This document shows, one piece after another, positions 54,977-64,000 of a stretch of 64,000 nt of DNA; the first letter of the stretch is position 1; each line of letters starts with the position of its first letter. The notes below the pieces were generated by a model, which was not told the origin of the DNA, searched no databases, and worked only from the letters and a program-made list of their open reading frames with translations. A program made the position numbers and the translations under genes. This stretch comes from an uncultured Paracoccaceae bacterium (lineage in GTDB: Bacteria; Pseudomonadota; Alphaproteobacteria; Rhodobacterales; Rhodobacteraceae): the NCBI GenBank assembly GCA_943787785.1, contig CALSNT010000012.1:1-64000 (forward strand), given 5' to 3'.

Positions 54977-56638
54977 ATGCCGCGCGATAGCCAACCTTAC
55001 GACGAAACCGTGATGACCGATCTGCTCGACCTGACCGCACGGGCGCTCGAACCGCTTCGCGACCTGTTGGCGACAGGCACCGAGGGTCTTCGCACACACG
55101 TTCACCACGACGGGCGTATTGATCCCGCAGCACTGGACGCACATCAGACCGCCGCCCACGGCCTCGCGTGGTTGGCGACATACGTTCAGGCCCTGACACA
55201 GATGCAGAACTGGGCCGAGCGGCTTAATGCCGACGGCAAATTCGGAGAAGCCGAAGCGCTGACACACCAGATCGCGTTCGGCGAATACCTCAACCAAATC
55301 AAAGGCGGCATTTCGGTCAGCCAGGGCGAAATACTGCGCTTATCCGACATCGGTGTTGAAGCGCCGCTGGACGACCCGGCAATTCGAACGCTCTGCCGAG
55401 ACGGCAACACTCAAGCTGCCCGCGCCCGCCTTGCCGCCCTGATCGCCGATAACGCCCACGCCACTTTCGGTGCCAGCGGTCTTGACGATGAGATGGAGAT
55501 GATCCGCGATCAATTCCGCCGTTTCGTTCAGGACCGCATCGCGCCGCATGCCCACGAATGGCACCTCAGTGACACGCTGATTCCAACCGAGGTCATCGCC
55601 GAAATGGCCGAACTTGGCGTCTTCGGCCTGACCATCCCGGAAGAGAATGGCGGCTTCGGCCTCTCGAAAACCGCGATGTGTGTAGTAAGTGAAGAACTCT
55701 CGCGCGGCTGGATCGGCGTCGGCTCCCTCGGCACCCGCTCCGAGATTGCTGCCGAACTTATCCTGGGCGGCGGCACCGAGACGCAGAAAGCACACTGGCT
55801 GCCCCTGATTGCGTCGGGAGAGGTTCTACCAACAGCCGTCTTCACCGAACCAAACACTGGCTCCGACCTCGGCGCTCTTTCGACTCGTGCAACAAGGACG
55901 GACGACGGCTGGACGATCACAGGTAACAAGACCTGGATCACCCATGCTGCCCGCGCCGGGGTCATGGCGGTGATGGCACGCACCGATCCCGACAGCGCCG
56001 ACTATCGCGGCCTCAGCATGTTTCTGGCCGAGAAAACGCCCGGCACCGAGGCCACCCCCTTCCCTGATGCGGGAATTACCGGTGGCGAAATCGAGGTGCT
56101 CGGCTATCGCGGCATGAAGGAATACGAGCTCGCCTTTGACGGATTTGCAGTTGCCGAAAACGGCCTGCTGGGTGGCGAGGAAGGCCAGGGCTTCAAGCAA
56201 CTGATGCGCACCTTCGAAAGCGCGCGCATCCAAACCGCCGCGCGGGCCATCGGTGTTGCTCAGTCGGCGCTCGACCTTGCCCTTTCTTACGCGCAGGAAC
56301 GCCGCCAGTTCGGACAGCAACTGATCGCTTTTCCGCGCGTCGCGGGCAAAATCGCGATGATGGCGGTCGAGATCACCGTGGCGCGTCAACTCTCCTACCA
56401 CGCCGCGCGCGAGAAGGATGGCGGACGTCGCTGCGATCTGGAAGCCGGTATGGCCAAGCTGCTGGCCGCCCGCGTCGCCTGGGCCGCAGCCGACAACGGT
56501 GTGCAGATCCACGGCGGCAACGGCTTCGCATTGGAATATCCGATCAGCCGCGTCCTCTGTGACGCGCGCATCCTGTCGATTTTCGAAGGGGCGGCAGAGA
56601 TCCAGGCACAAGTCATCGCGCGACGGCTGCTGGGCTGA
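54977..56638 (+). CDS. mcd: (2S)-methylsuccinyl-CoA dehydrogenase-type acyl-CoA dehydrogenase
   Basis: A 553-residue acyl-CoA dehydrogenase with an N-terminal extension of about 165 residues (helical, HQIAFGEYLNQIKGGISVSQ), the feature that marks Mcd of the ethylmalonyl-CoA pathway. The core follows: EMAELGVFGLTIPEENGGFG, TAVFTEPNTGSDLGALSTRA (FAD), YAQERRQFGQQLIAFPRVAG, and DNGVQIHGGNGFALEYPISR. It oxidises methylsuccinyl-CoA to mesaconyl-CoA and passes electrons to ETF. Identification rests on length and context. Confidence 0.8.
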   Translation: MPRDSQPYDETVMTDLLDLTARALEPLRDLLATGTEGLRTHVHHDGRIDPAALDAHQTAAHGLAWLATYVQALTQMQNWAERLNADGKFGEAEALTHQIAFGEYLNQIKGGISVSQGEILRLSDIGVEAPLDDPAIRTLCRDGNTQAARARLAALIADNAHATFGASGLDDEMEMIRDQFRRFVQDRIAPHAHEWHLSDTLIPTEVIAEMAELGVFGLTIPEENGGFGLSKTAMCVVSEELSRGWIGVGSLGTRSEIAAELILGGGTETQKAHWLPLIASGEVLPTAVFTEPNTGSDLGALSTRATRTDDGWTITGNKTWITHAARAGVMAVMARTDPDSADYRGLSMFLAEKTPGTEATPFPDAGITGGEIEVLGYRGMKEYELAFDGFAVAENGLLGGEEGQGFKQLMRTFESARIQTAARAIGVAQSALDLALSYAQERRQFGQQLIAFPRVAGKIAMMAVEITVARQLSYHAAREKDGGRRCDLEAGMAKLLAARVAWAAADNGVQIHGGNGFALEYPISRVLCDARILSIFEGAAEIQAQVIARRLLG

Positions 56639-56689
56639 CATCACCCGATTGTGGGCGCGCGCCGCACTAGAACCCGCTAGACCCACTCC

Positions 56690-57085
56690 ATGTTCAGCCT
56701 GTTTCTGACTCTGCCAGTCTTTCTTGCCCCCTATCTCAAGGACGAGACGATTTCGGGCTACGCCGACCCTGAGGCCAGCTACCAATTGCAGGCGATCAAC
56801 GACACGCCCTTCAGCGCCGCGGCTACCATCACCTTCCCTACCGAAGGCCACATCGAAGGCACCGGCCCCTGCAACCGCTATTCCACGACGCAGACTGCAC
56901 CCTACCCGTGGTTTGAAACCGGCCCCATCGCCGCCACCAAACGTGCCTGCCCCGATCTGGCGGCCGAGGCTGATTTCTTCGCCACCCTTACCCGCATGAC
57001 CCTCATCGAAGTCGCCGGTCCACACCTGCTGCTAACGAACGACGCTGGCGAGATGATGAGTTTCGTGGCCGCATCATCGGACTAA
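56690..57085 (+). CDS. META-domain protein (131 aa)
   Basis: A short signal-like N-terminus (FSLFLTLPVFLAPYL) and a META/HslJ fold: YQLQAINDTPFSAAATITFP, GTGPCNRYSTTQTAPYPWFE (the conserved GxGxCN), and IAATKRACPDLAAEADFFAT. Such proteins are exported and linked to stress or motility in enterics; the role here is unknown. It follows mcd by 51 bp. Confidence 0.8.
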   Translation: MFSLFLTLPVFLAPYLKDETISGYADPEASYQLQAINDTPFSAAATITFPTEGHIEGTGPCNRYSTTQTAPYPWFETGPIAATKRACPDLAAEADFFATLTRMTLIEVAGPHLLLTNDAGEMMSFVAASSD

Positions 57086-57175
57086 ATCCAGCACTCTGAT
57101 TCTTGAGGATCCGATCTCATCTCATCATTGACCCAAAAATATCCCCGCCGGAGGCATCCGACCCCTCCGGTTCCA

Positions 57176-57898
57176 TTAAGCGCGCGACAAAGCCACAACA
57201 TACCGGCCACGCGCGGGTGGCAACGGACGCCCCAGATGATGTGCCAGCTGGGTTTCCAGAAAATGCCCGGTGGTCCGCAACCCGGCGAGGATCTCGGATG
57301 TGTCCTCGGGCACCTCACCCAACAGGCAGGGGGGCAGTGGCAAAAGTCGATCCGACCAGTCTCCCGCTCCGATCTTGCTTACCGCACGACCGGTTCGGGG
57401 TGAGACATAGGCCAATCCCTCGGTCATGCCCGACACAGCGCAGACCGACAGGTCCAGCGCATGGCCCAACTCCTCCAGCAGCGCCAGTTCCCAAAGCAGA
57501 TACGCATGCGCCCAACTGGACTCATGGAGTGAGTCCAGAAGTGCTTCGGATCGGTCAAACAAATCAGGGTGCGGCTCGCGTTCCGGCAGTGCAAATGCCA
57601 GCAGCCCGGTCACCGCGTTCAGCCCCGCAAGCGCCAACTTGTCCCCCAACACCGCCGGGGCACGGGCGCGCAATGGCTCGACGGCGAAGCTGCCCAGGTG
57701 ATCCTCCAGCCGTGCGCGCCAGTGCAAGTCCAGCACCGCGCCGGGTTGCAGATGCGGTGCCAGCCGCCGCGAAGTGCCGCCACGAACGATGCCAGCATGG
57801 CGGCCCCGATCGCGGGTAAACGCCTCGACGATCGCCGCGTTTTCGCCGTGGCGGCGCAGCGTCAGAAGCGTGCCGTGTTCGCGCCAGTCAATGGCCAT
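57176..57898 (-). CDS. recO: DNA repair protein RecO
   Basis: A 240-residue RecO: N-terminal OB fold ([20 protein letters not shown], then [20 protein letters not shown]), [20 protein letters not shown], and a helical C-terminus ([40 protein letters not shown]). The zinc-finger cysteines of other RecO proteins are mostly lost, as in related species. With RecR it loads RecA at gaps. Confidence 0.92.
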   Translation of the reverse strand: MAIDWREHGTLLTLRRHGENAAIVEAFTRDRGRHAGIVRGGTSRRLAPHLQPGAVLDLHWRARLEDHLGSFAVEPLRARAPAVLGDKLALAGLNAVTGLLAFALPEREPHPDLFDRSEALLDSLHESSWAHAYLLWELALLEELGHALDLSVCAVSGMTEGLAYVSPRTGRAVSKIGAGDWSDRLLPLPPCLLGEVPEDTSEILAGLRTTGHFLETQLAHHLGRPLPPARGRYVVALSRA

Positions 57899-58235
57899 GG
57901 GGGGGTGCGTGGAAGGCGCTGACAGTCATTCGAACAGATTATGGCCAGTTGGTGGGGGTTGGAAGTGCGGAGGGGCGGAATTGGCCTGAAACGAACATTT
58001 GTCGATGAGGTGGGCAAGCCGGGCGAGTGCCTGACCGGGGGCTGGCGCAGCAACGGTCATCAGGGGCAATTTATGGTGCGGCTTTGGCTGTGGCATCATT
58101 AAGATGTGCAACTTTGCCAAAGCGCCAGACCGCAGGACGGTCAGGCACTGGCCCGGCGGCTTCGCCTTGATTCCGGGCTGGGGTTGCGTGTTTTGACCAA
58201 TGACCGCACCTGGCCAAAAGGACCCAACCACCGTC
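57899..58235. other. Intergenic stretch recO / DUF1491
   Basis: No supported gene. A minus-strand open frame exists but is proline-rich and random in look. The usual era-recO spacing is widened by about 300 bp. Confidence 0.4.
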
Positions 58236-58568
58236 CTATTCCGCCAGCCCCGGTTCCTCCAGCAGGTGACGTCCGTCGCGATCTTCGACCTCGATCACCC
58301 AAAGGTCTGGATCGAACGACTTCTGACGCTCCAGTGCGGCGTCCACATTGGCCTCGTCGCCCTCGGCCAGCACGATCCAGGTTCGCTCACCGCTCAGCAA
58401 ATCGAAGCTTCTCTGAAAGCAGCGGGCCTGACCATCCAGCGTGTTCAGCTTGACCAGCACCGCCCCGGCGGTCGCGTCGCCCTTAGCCGTCACGAAGGCG
58501 GGGATGTCGGCCAGCCGCAGCCGTGTCAGATAGGCGTGAACCCAGAAATCCGCCGTCAGCCGCGTCAT
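58236..58568 (-). CDS. DUF1491 protein
   Basis: A 110-residue protein: MTRLTADFWVHAYLTRLRLA, then ATAGAVLVKLNTLDGQARCF, RTWIVLAEGDEANVDAALER and QKSFDPDLWVIEVEDRDGRH, matching DUF1491, commonly between era and recO in this order. Function unknown. Its ATG overlaps the era stop by 4 bases. Confidence 0.9.
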   Translation of the reverse strand: MTRLTADFWVHAYLTRLRLADIPAFVTAKGDATAGAVLVKLNTLDGQARCFQRSFDLLSGERTWIVLAEGDEANVDAALERQKSFDPDLWVIEVEDRDGRHLLEEPGLAE

Positions 58569-59510
58569 CCACCGTCCTTGAAATCGAGGCCCATTTCGGT
58601 GAAGCGCTCGGCCTCGTTCAGCCAGTTCGGGCGCACTTTGACCTGCAGGAACAGATGCACATTGCGATCCAACAGCTCTCCGATTTCGGCCCGCGCCGCC
58701 TGGCTGACCGCCTTGATCGTCTCGCCCTTGTTGCCCAGCACGATGCCCTTGTGACCATCCCGCGCAACGTAGACGATCTGGTCGATCTTGGCCGAGCCGT
58801 CCTTGCGGTCCTCCCAGGCCTCGGTCTCGACCGTCAACTGATAGGGCAGTTCCTGATGCAGCCGCAGCGTCAGCTTTTCGCGGGTGATCTCGGCAGCGAT
58901 CATCCGCATCGGCAGATCGGCAATCTGGTCTTCCGGGTAAAGCCACGGCCCCTTGGGTAGCGCTCCAGCCAGCCATGTCTTCAGGTCATCTACCCCATGA
59001 CCGCTTCTCGGCCGAGATCAGAAAGGTCTCGGCAAATTCAAACGCTTCGTTCAGCTGCTTGGTCATCGCCAGAAGGGTCTCAGCACGGACCCGGTCAATC
59101 TTGTTGATCGCCAGCGCGACAGGGCGATCTCCGATCCGGTCTTTGAGGTTTTCAAGGATTGAACGCACCCCCGGCGTCAATCCGCGATGCGCCTCGATCA
59201 ACAGGACGACCACATCCGCGTCCGCTGCCCCGCCCCATGCGGCCGCGACCATTGCGCGATCCAATCGGCGGCGCGGCGCAAACAGGCCGGGCGTGTCGAC
59301 GAAAACAATCTGTGTCGCGCCTTCCATTGCAACGCCGCGAATGCGCGCCCGCGTGGTCTGCACCTTGTGGGTGACGATGCTGACCTTCGCGCCGACCATC
59401 CGATTCAGCAGCGTTGATTTACCGGCATTCGGCTCGCCAATGAGGGCGACAAAGCCCGCGCGTGTTTCTTGCGAGTCACCTGCGTCTTCCGTCTCGATTT
59501 TGTCGTTCAT
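58565..59510 (-). pseudogene. era: GTPase Era, one frameshift
   Basis: The GTPase domain is complete up to the last strand (GFVALIGEPNAGKSTLLNRM, then VFVDTPGLFAPRRRLDRAM, then AINKIDRVR), ending FLISAEK. The KH domain runs in another frame (MRMIAAEITREKLTLRLHQE, VYVARDGHKGIVLGNKGETI). The join is near 59002: in GAGAAGCGGTCATGGGG one base (the C) is extra relative to SAEKGHGVDDLK. Era is needed for 16S/30S maturation, so a real break is unlikely to be tolerated; a sequencing error or a duplicate gene elsewhere is more likely. Confidence 0.9.
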
Positions 59511-60190
59511 TCCGTTCCGATCCGCGCCAGCAATGCCGCTGCCGCCTTTTGTTCCGCCTGACGTTTCGACGTCGCCTTGGCCTGTTCGGCCGGACCATCC
59601 GCAAGCCGAGCCTCAATTGTAAACGTCGGTGCATGATCCGGCCCGTCACGCGCGATCAACACGTAGTCCGGCGTTCCCTGCCCGCGCGCCTGCGCCCATT
59701 CCTGCAGCGCGGTTTTTGCATCCCGCGCATCCGCGCGCACCGTGTCGATCCGACCCTGCCAATGCCGCAGGATCACCGCGCGGGCCGCCCCTAACCCCGC
59801 GTCGAGGTAAACGGCGGCAATCACCGCCTCCATGGCGTCGCCCAACAGCGCTTGCTTTCGGCGCCCGCCCGACAGCATCTCGGACCGGCCCAGTTTCAGG
59901 ACCTCACCAAGTTCGATATCCTGCGCCACCGCCGCACAGGTTTCCTTACGAACCAGAGCGTTGAAACGCGGTGCCAGCATCCCCTCAGCGGCCTGCGCGT
60001 CGGCGGCCAACAACGCCTCAGAGATCACCAGCCCCAGCACCCGGTCGCCCAGGAATTCCAGCCGTTGGTTATCCGGTCGCGTGGGCGAGGTCAGCGACGG
60101 ATGGGTCACAGCCTCGATCAGCAAGGCAGGGTCAGCGAAGCTATGACCAAGCCGGTCGGCAAAGTCAGACAGCTCAGCCGACAGCTTCAA
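59507..60190 (-). CDS. rnc: Ribonuclease III
   Basis: A 227-residue RNase III starting at TTG 60190, overlapping the lepB stop (TTGA). Signature [40 protein letters not shown], then a double-strand RNA-binding domain ([20 protein letters not shown], then [20 protein letters not shown]). The in-frame ATG at 60223 lies inside lepB; homologues begin near [17 protein letters not shown]. Overlaps era by 4 bases. Confidence 0.92.
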   Translation of the reverse strand: MKLSAELSDFADRLGHSFADPALLIEAVTHPSLTSPTRPDNQRLEFLGDRVLGLVISEALLAADAQAAEGMLAPRFNALVRKETCAAVAQDIELGEVLKLGRSEMLSGGRRKQALLGDAMEAVIAAVYLDAGLGAARAVILRHWQGRIDTVRADARDAKTALQEWAQARGQGTPDYVLIARDGPDHAPTFTIEARLADGPAEQAKATSKRQAEQKAAAALLARIGTE

Positions 60191-60975
60191 ATGATCTTCT
60201 CGAAGAAGCGATCCGCGCGCCATGTCCAGAAGAACAGCATCGACTTGCCCGCGGACGAAAACATCACCCGATCAGCCCGCCCGATCAGGTTCTCAAACGG
60301 TACGAAACCAACCCCGGCGGCATTCTGACTGACCCGGCTGTCCGTCGAATTATCGCGATTGTCGCCCATGAAAAAGTAGTGGCCGTCAGGCACCGTAAAG
60401 ACCGGCGTATTGTCGAGGCTGCGTCCAACCTGAATATTCAGTACCGAGTGGACGACACCATTCGGAAGGGTTTCCAAAGCCCGCTCTTTTTCGCAAATCG
60501 CGCCAAAACCGGGCGTCGAATTCGAGCAGCGTGGCTGATTACGCGCCGGGCCTTGCAGTTCCAGCACCTCCTCGAACAGACCGGCTGGCTCCTGTGGCGC
60601 GACTTCGCCGTTGATATAAAGCAACCCCTCTTTCACCTGAACGGTATCGCCCGGCAGACCGACAACGCGCTTGATAAAGTCAGATCCGGTGACCGGGTGG
60701 CGGAACACAACGACGTCGCCCATTTCCGGCTCACTGCCCAGAATCCGGCCCGGGATGGGGCAAATGCCGAAGGGGCAGGAGTATTGCGAATAGCCATAGG
60801 CCATCTTGTTGACGAACAGAAAGTCGCCGATCAACAGCGTGTCTTTCATCGACCCGGAGGGAATCCAGAACGGCTGGAAAAACAGTGTACGGAAAATGCC
60901 CGCAATCACCAGCGCCCACACGACTGTCTTGACGGTCTCGACGATACCGCCCTTGGCCTCGGCCTTGCTGAACAT
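60187..60975 (-). CDS. lepB: Signal peptidase I
   Basis: A 262-residue LepB with one N-terminal membrane helix ([20 protein letters not shown]). The nucleophile is Ser42 in [20 protein letters not shown] and the general base Lys102 in [14 protein letters not shown]; boxes D and E ([18 protein letters not shown]) are intact. It removes signal peptides of exported proteins, including those in this window. Coupled to rnc. Confidence 0.95.
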   Translation of the reverse strand: MFSKAEAKGGIVETVKTVVWALVIAGIFRTLFFQPFWIPSGSMKDTLLIGDFLFVNKMAYGYSQYSCPFGICPIPGRILGSEPEMGDVVVFRHPVTGSDFIKRVVGLPGDTVQVKEGLLYINGEVAPQEPAGLFEEVLELQGPARNQPRCSNSTPGFGAICEKERALETLPNGVVHSVLNIQVGRSLDNTPVFTVPDGHYFFMGDNRDNSTDSRVSQNAAGVGFVPFENLIGRADRVMFSSAGKSMLFFWTWRADRFFEKII

Positions 60976-61031
60976 ACCTGCGCTGCCCTTGTTTTGGTCC
61001 GCCCGCTACATGGTTTGCGGCGGTCTCCGAG

Positions 61032-61445
61032 TCAAGCTGAAGGGTCGGCAATCGGGCGGGCCTCGATCATCACGAAGGCTTGTGCCCAAGGATGGTCGTC
61101 GGTCAGGGTGACGTGAACGATGGCATCGTGCCCATCGGGGGTCATTGACGCCAGCCGCTCCGCCGCCCAGCCCGTCAGGTGCATTTGCGGCTGGCCTGTT
61201 TGCAAATTGCTGACCGCCATGTCTTTCCATGCGATGCCCATGCGCAGACCGGTGCCCAGCGCCTTGGAGCACGCCTCCTTTGCAGCCCAGCGTTTAGCAT
61301 AGGTACCCGCGACATCGGCACGCCGTTCGGCTTTCTTCTGCTCGGTATCGGTGAAAACCCGGTTGCGAAACCGGTCACCAAAACGATCCAGGGTGCCCTG
61401 AATGCGCTCGATATTCGCAAGATCGGTGCCGATGCCAAGGATCAT
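61032..61445 (-). CDS. acpS: Holo-ACP synthase
   Basis: A 137-residue Acp[21 protein letters not shown] with the metal aspartate, [12 protein letters not shown], and [20 protein letters not shown] with the catalytic glutamate. It transfers phosphopantetheine from CoA to ACP. The start is at 61445; homologues begin MI(L/I)GIG. It precedes lepB by 56 bp. Confidence 0.95.
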   Translation of the reverse strand: MILGIGTDLANIERIQGTLDRFGDRFRNRVFTDTEQKKAERRADVAGTYAKRWAAKEACSKALGTGLRMGIAWKDMAVSNLQTGQPQMHLTGWAAERLASMTPDGHDAIVHVTLTDDHPWAQAFVMIEARPIADPSA

Positions 61446-61486
61446 GGTCACGTGCTGACGGTTTCGACGCCCAGAATCAAGCGCGA

Positions 61487-61927
61487 TCAGTTCAGAGTGA
61501 CTTCGCCGGTCGCCTGATTGATCGTCACGTCCAGCCCACCCGCCGAGACCGTATCCCCGTGTGGGATTTCGACAATAAAACTCAACGTCAGCCCGCGCGC
61601 CGGATCGTAAGAGGATGAGTGCGAGGCAAATTCGATCCGGCTGAACCCGAGATCCGTTTCCATCGAGACCAACGTGCACTTGCGGAACTGTTCGTCGGGT
61701 CCGGAGCCCGCAGGATGCAGCACGACCAAGTATTCAGGACAACATGCAGGCGCACCAACGTCCATGCGCACGACCCGGATGGCTCCGTTGGCATATGTAA
61801 CCGTATTCGCCTCCAGCGGTTCGGCGACAGCATGCATTGAGGCGGCGAAGTGGTTCTGACAAATCGAGGTCGTCTGCGCGGCCGCGGGAACGGCCGTGAG
61901 GCACATTAGAATCAGACTTCGCAACAT
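61487..61927 (-). CDS. Secreted hypothetical protein (146 aa)
   Basis: Start at 61927 gives a signal peptide ([18 protein letters not shown]). The mature part has cysteines ([23 protein letters not shown]) and strands such as [20 protein letters not shown]. Family not recognised. It sits between pdxJ and acpS, which are neighbours in many relatives, so it is an accessory insert there. Confidence 0.6.
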   Translation of the reverse strand: MLRSLILMCLTAVPAAAQTTSICQNHFAASMHAVAEPLEANTVTYANGAIRVVRMDVGAPACCPEYLVVLHPAGSGPDEQFRKCTLVSMETDLGFSRIEFASHSSSYDPARGLTLSFIVEIPHGDTVSAGGLDVTINQATGEVTLN

Positions 61928-62152
61928 GGCATACCTCTGGAATTTGCGGGTAATGTAAATCATAGGCCGCAAAAGCGGCACCCGCCAAGTATTGAAATAG
62001 TTGCCGCGAAGCTGGCGCTTTTTTGCTGCGACCCCTGTGATTGCACCAAGCTGACCAAGCCGGTACAGGTTCGAAGGTGCCACATAATGCCTGATTTGGA
62101 CGCCCTGAACGTCCACAAACCGTAGATTGCCTTGTGCGCAAGAGGGTATGCT

Positions 62153-62878
62153 ATGTCTCTGTTCGATAACCCAAACTCGAAATCCTACGCACGTATTGCC
62201 GGTGCGTTTTACCTGATGATCGCGGTCGCTGGGGGGTTCTCAATCGCCTACGTGCCGTCGGTCCTGCATGTGGCCGACAACCCGGCGGCGACGCTTGCGA
62301 GAATTGCGGAAAACCGCGGGCTGTTCCTGGCGGGGATTGGCAGCGATGTCGTGATGATGCTGTGTGAAGTCGTCGTGACGGCCATGCTTTACTTCATGTT
62401 CCGGCAGGTCAGTGCGACCATCTCACTGATGGCGGCACTTGCGCGCTTTGCGATGGTCGCGGTGATGGCTGCGATGCTGTTCTTTCAGGCCGGGACTTTG
62501 GCGCTTGCCGATGGAGAGTTGATGGCGGACGGCTTCATGGGCGGCGCAGGCGACGCGGTCGCCGGCTTGCTGATATACCTGCACGATGCCGGCGTCTGGA
62601 TCTGGCAGATCTTTTTCTGCGCCCACCTGCTACTTCTGGGTCTTCTGGTCGCCCGTTCAAATCAATTTCCGCCCCTGCTTGGTTACGCGCTGAGCCTAGG
62701 TGGTTTGGGATATTTTCTCGACAGTGTATATGCCTTCGCCTTTCCCGATCTTGCCTTGCTGGGCCAGATAAGGGTCGGATTGCTTGCATTGGTCACGCTG
62801 GCAGAAATCGGCTTTGCGTTATGGCTGGTGTTTGTCGGTCCAAGTCAGCCGGAGACAAAACAGATGTCGACACCATGA
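62153..62878 (+). CDS. DUF4386 membrane protein
   Basis: A 241-residue protein with about six membrane helices: YARIAGAFYLMIAVAGGFSI near the start, then MLCEVVVTAMLYFMFRQVSA, then WQIFFCAHLLLLGLLVARSN, PPLLGYALSLGGLGYFLDSV. These match the DUF4386 family, of unknown function. It is on the opposite strand to the pdxJ and acpS genes around it, supporting a later insertion. Start at 62153 chosen over 62132 by homology. Confidence 0.85.
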   Translation: MSLFDNPNSKSYARIAGAFYLMIAVAGGFSIAYVPSVLHVADNPAATLARIAENRGLFLAGIGSDVVMMLCEVVVTAMLYFMFRQVSATISLMAALARFAMVAVMAAMLFFQAGTLALADGELMADGFMGGAGDAVAGLLIYLHDAGVWIWQIFFCAHLLLLGLLVARSNQFPPLLGYALSLGGLGYFLDSVYAFAFPDLALLGQIRVGLLALVTLAEIGFALWLVFVGPSQPETKQMSTP

Positions 62879-62897
62879 GGTAGCAGGCACCTGCCGC

Positions 62898-63656
62898 TCA
62901 GGCGCGCGCCGCGTCCATCAAGCGGCGCATTTCGGCTATTGCAGGGCCAAGACCCAGAAAGATCGCCTCGCCCACAAGAAAATGCCCGATGTTGAGTTCC
63001 ATGACCTCGGGAAAGGCTGCGACGGGCGCGACAGTGTCATACGTCAGCCCATGTCCGGCGTGCACCTCCAGACCCAATTCATGCGCCAGCGCGGCCATCT
63101 CGCGCAAGCGCTCAAGTTCCGCATCCCGCTCCTCGAAGCGCCCCTCGGCATGGGCATCACAATAGGCCCCTGTGTGAAGCTCCACGACGGCCGCGCCGAT
63201 CCGGGCTGCTGCCTCGATCTGGCGTCGGTCGGCGGCGATGAAAATCGACACGCGACACCCGACATCGGCCAGCGGGGCAATGAAATGCGCAATCCGGTTT
63301 TCTTCGCGCGCCAGTTCCAGGCCACCCTCGGTCGTTTTTTCCTCGCGCTTTTCGGGCACGATGCACACGGCATGAGGCTTATGGCGCAGCGCGATCTTCT
63401 GCATCTCCTCCGTCGCAGCCATCTCGAAGTTAAGCGGAACGCTCAGAACCTCCATCAACCCGTCAATGTCGGCGTCACTGATGTGGCGGCGGTCCTCGCG
63501 CAGATGCGCGGTGATCCCGTCGGCCCCGGCCTCTTCAGCCAGTTTGGCGGCGCGCAGCGGGTCGGGGTAGTTGCCGCCACGGGCATTTCGAACAGTCGCC
63601 ACATGGTCAATGTTGATCCCCAGCCGCAGCCGGCCCAATGGCTCACGCACATCCAT
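62898..63656 (-). CDS. pdxJ: Pyridoxine 5'-phosphate synthase
   Basis: A 252-residue Pdx[61 protein letters not shown] and [12 protein letters not shown], with the C-terminal [20 protein letters not shown]. It makes PNP from DXP and aminoacetone phosphate. The start is ATG 63656, adjacent to the DUF2062 stop; the longer extension lies in that gene. Confidence 0.95.
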   Translation of the reverse strand: MDVREPLGRLRLGINIDHVATVRNARGGNYPDPLRAAKLAEEAGADGITAHLREDRRHISDADIDGLMEVLSVPLNFEMAATEEMQKIALRHKPHAVCIVPEKREEKTTEGGLELAREENRIAHFIAPLADVGCRVSIFIAADRRQIEAAARIGAAVVELHTGAYCDAHAEGRFEERDAELERLREMAALAHELGLEVHAGHGLTYDTVAPVAAFPEVMELNIGHFLVGEAIFLGLGPAIAEMRRLMDAARA

Positions 63657-63657
63657 G

Positions 63658-64000
63658 TCAGTCCCCCTCGATCCGCCGTTTATCAGCCAATTCCTGCGCC
63701 GCAGCCGCGCGCTTTTCATAGCGTTTCTTCAGCCGCTTGATGCGCGCCTTTTGATAAGCCGCAATCAGCGGGCGGGACAAGACATAGGAGGCAATGGCCA
63801 GGATTATGCCCGGAACGATTCCACCGACCAGATAGGGCAGAAACACCCGGCGAAAGAACCGGCGCAACTCGCCCCACTCGGCCACGTCGGCCGTGAACAT
63901 CGCGGCGAAGTTCGACCACAGCTCGACAGACGCTGTCGAGAATGACCCGACGATCCGAGGCAACGGCATATGGCCTTCCTGACCCAAAATCCACAAGCCA
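63658..64000 (-). CDS. DUF2062 membrane protein, C-terminal part (cut by window edge)
   Basis: The last 113 codons of a DUF2062 protein: [40 protein letters not shown], then a membrane helix [20 protein letters not shown] and a basic tail [20 protein letters not shown]. The N-terminal domain lies beyond the right edge. It is directly upstream of pdxJ, in one operon with it. Confidence 0.8.
   Translation of the reverse strand, partial: GLWILGQEGHMPLPRIVGSFSTASVELWSNFAAMFTADVAEWGELRRFFRRVFLPYLVGGIVPGIILAIASYVLSRPLIAAYQKARIKRLKKRYEKRAAAAQELADKRRIEGD

Noticed and set aside
57926-58231. 101-codon minus-strand frame between recO and DUF1491
   Set aside because: Proline-rich, no ribosome site or family; treated as non-coding.

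Overview
The window reads as chromosomal DNA of a marine-type alphaproteobacterium of the Rhodobacteraceae (Roseobacter group). The basis is established family knowledge applied to what is visible: a RpoE/ChrR singlet-oxygen pair, ChvG/ChvI next to HprK, a mannose-type EIIA and HPr, RapZ, a long acyl-CoA dehydrogenase of the methylsuccinyl-CoA type, and the order pdxJ, acpS, lepB, rnc, era, recO.

Layout. (1) 1-15.5 kb is an accessory zone: a serine-recombinase tail running into the antisense of tRNA-fMet, remnants of IS21, IS1380 and IS5 elements, an IS256 copy nested in istB, gene relics (exonuclease I, helicase-associated domains, P-type ATPase, cysteine synthase), and a few intact genes (pentapeptide-repeat proteins, a methyltransferase, a lipid A-type acyltransferase, small secreted proteins). 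(2) 15.5-33.8 kb is a photo-oxidative or oxidative stress zone: an FAD oxidoreductase, an ABC1 kinase, a DUF427 protein and a photolyase (all frameshifted), a cyanide-insensitive-type bd oxidase with its GbsR-like regulator, two fasciclin proteins, Dps, a DCC thiol protein, a UbiG-like methyltransferase, DUF2177, CIA30, TspO, short-chain dehydrogenases, and rpoE-chrR. Six sites of the form TGATC(C/T)-N18-TA, always with G before the TA, lie in front of transcription units here, including rpoE itself. They fit the known promoter type of this sigma-factor group and suggest a clustered local RpoE regulon. (3) 34.3-64 kb is core chromosome: rplA-rplK, nusG-secE, a CorA-type transporter, tRNA-Trp, M48 peptidase-DUF898-parC, the cobalamin adenosyltransferase-ETF-hydroxyacyl-CoA dehydrogenase block, the HPr/EIIA/RapZ/HprK/ChvG/ChvI block, mcd, recO-era-rnc-lepB-acpS, and pdxJ.

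How the parts fit. RpoE held by ChrR would control the promoters in zone 2; their products (photolyase, membrane and quinone-related proteins, fasciclins, Dps downstream) fit defence against light and oxygen damage. Several members are broken by indels, and one small membrane-protein gene is split by a fresh IS256 insertion with perfect 9-bp target duplications, so the regulon seems to be eroding. In zone 3, ETF and the B12 adenosyltransferase support the ethylmalonyl-CoA pathway enzyme encoded by mcd, while HPr/HprK/EIIA next to ChvGI is the usual alphaproteobacterial regulatory PTS. Frameshifts also hit chvG and era, which are normally indispensable, so a background of sequencing error cannot be excluded; indel density is nonetheless far higher in 11-31.6 kb.
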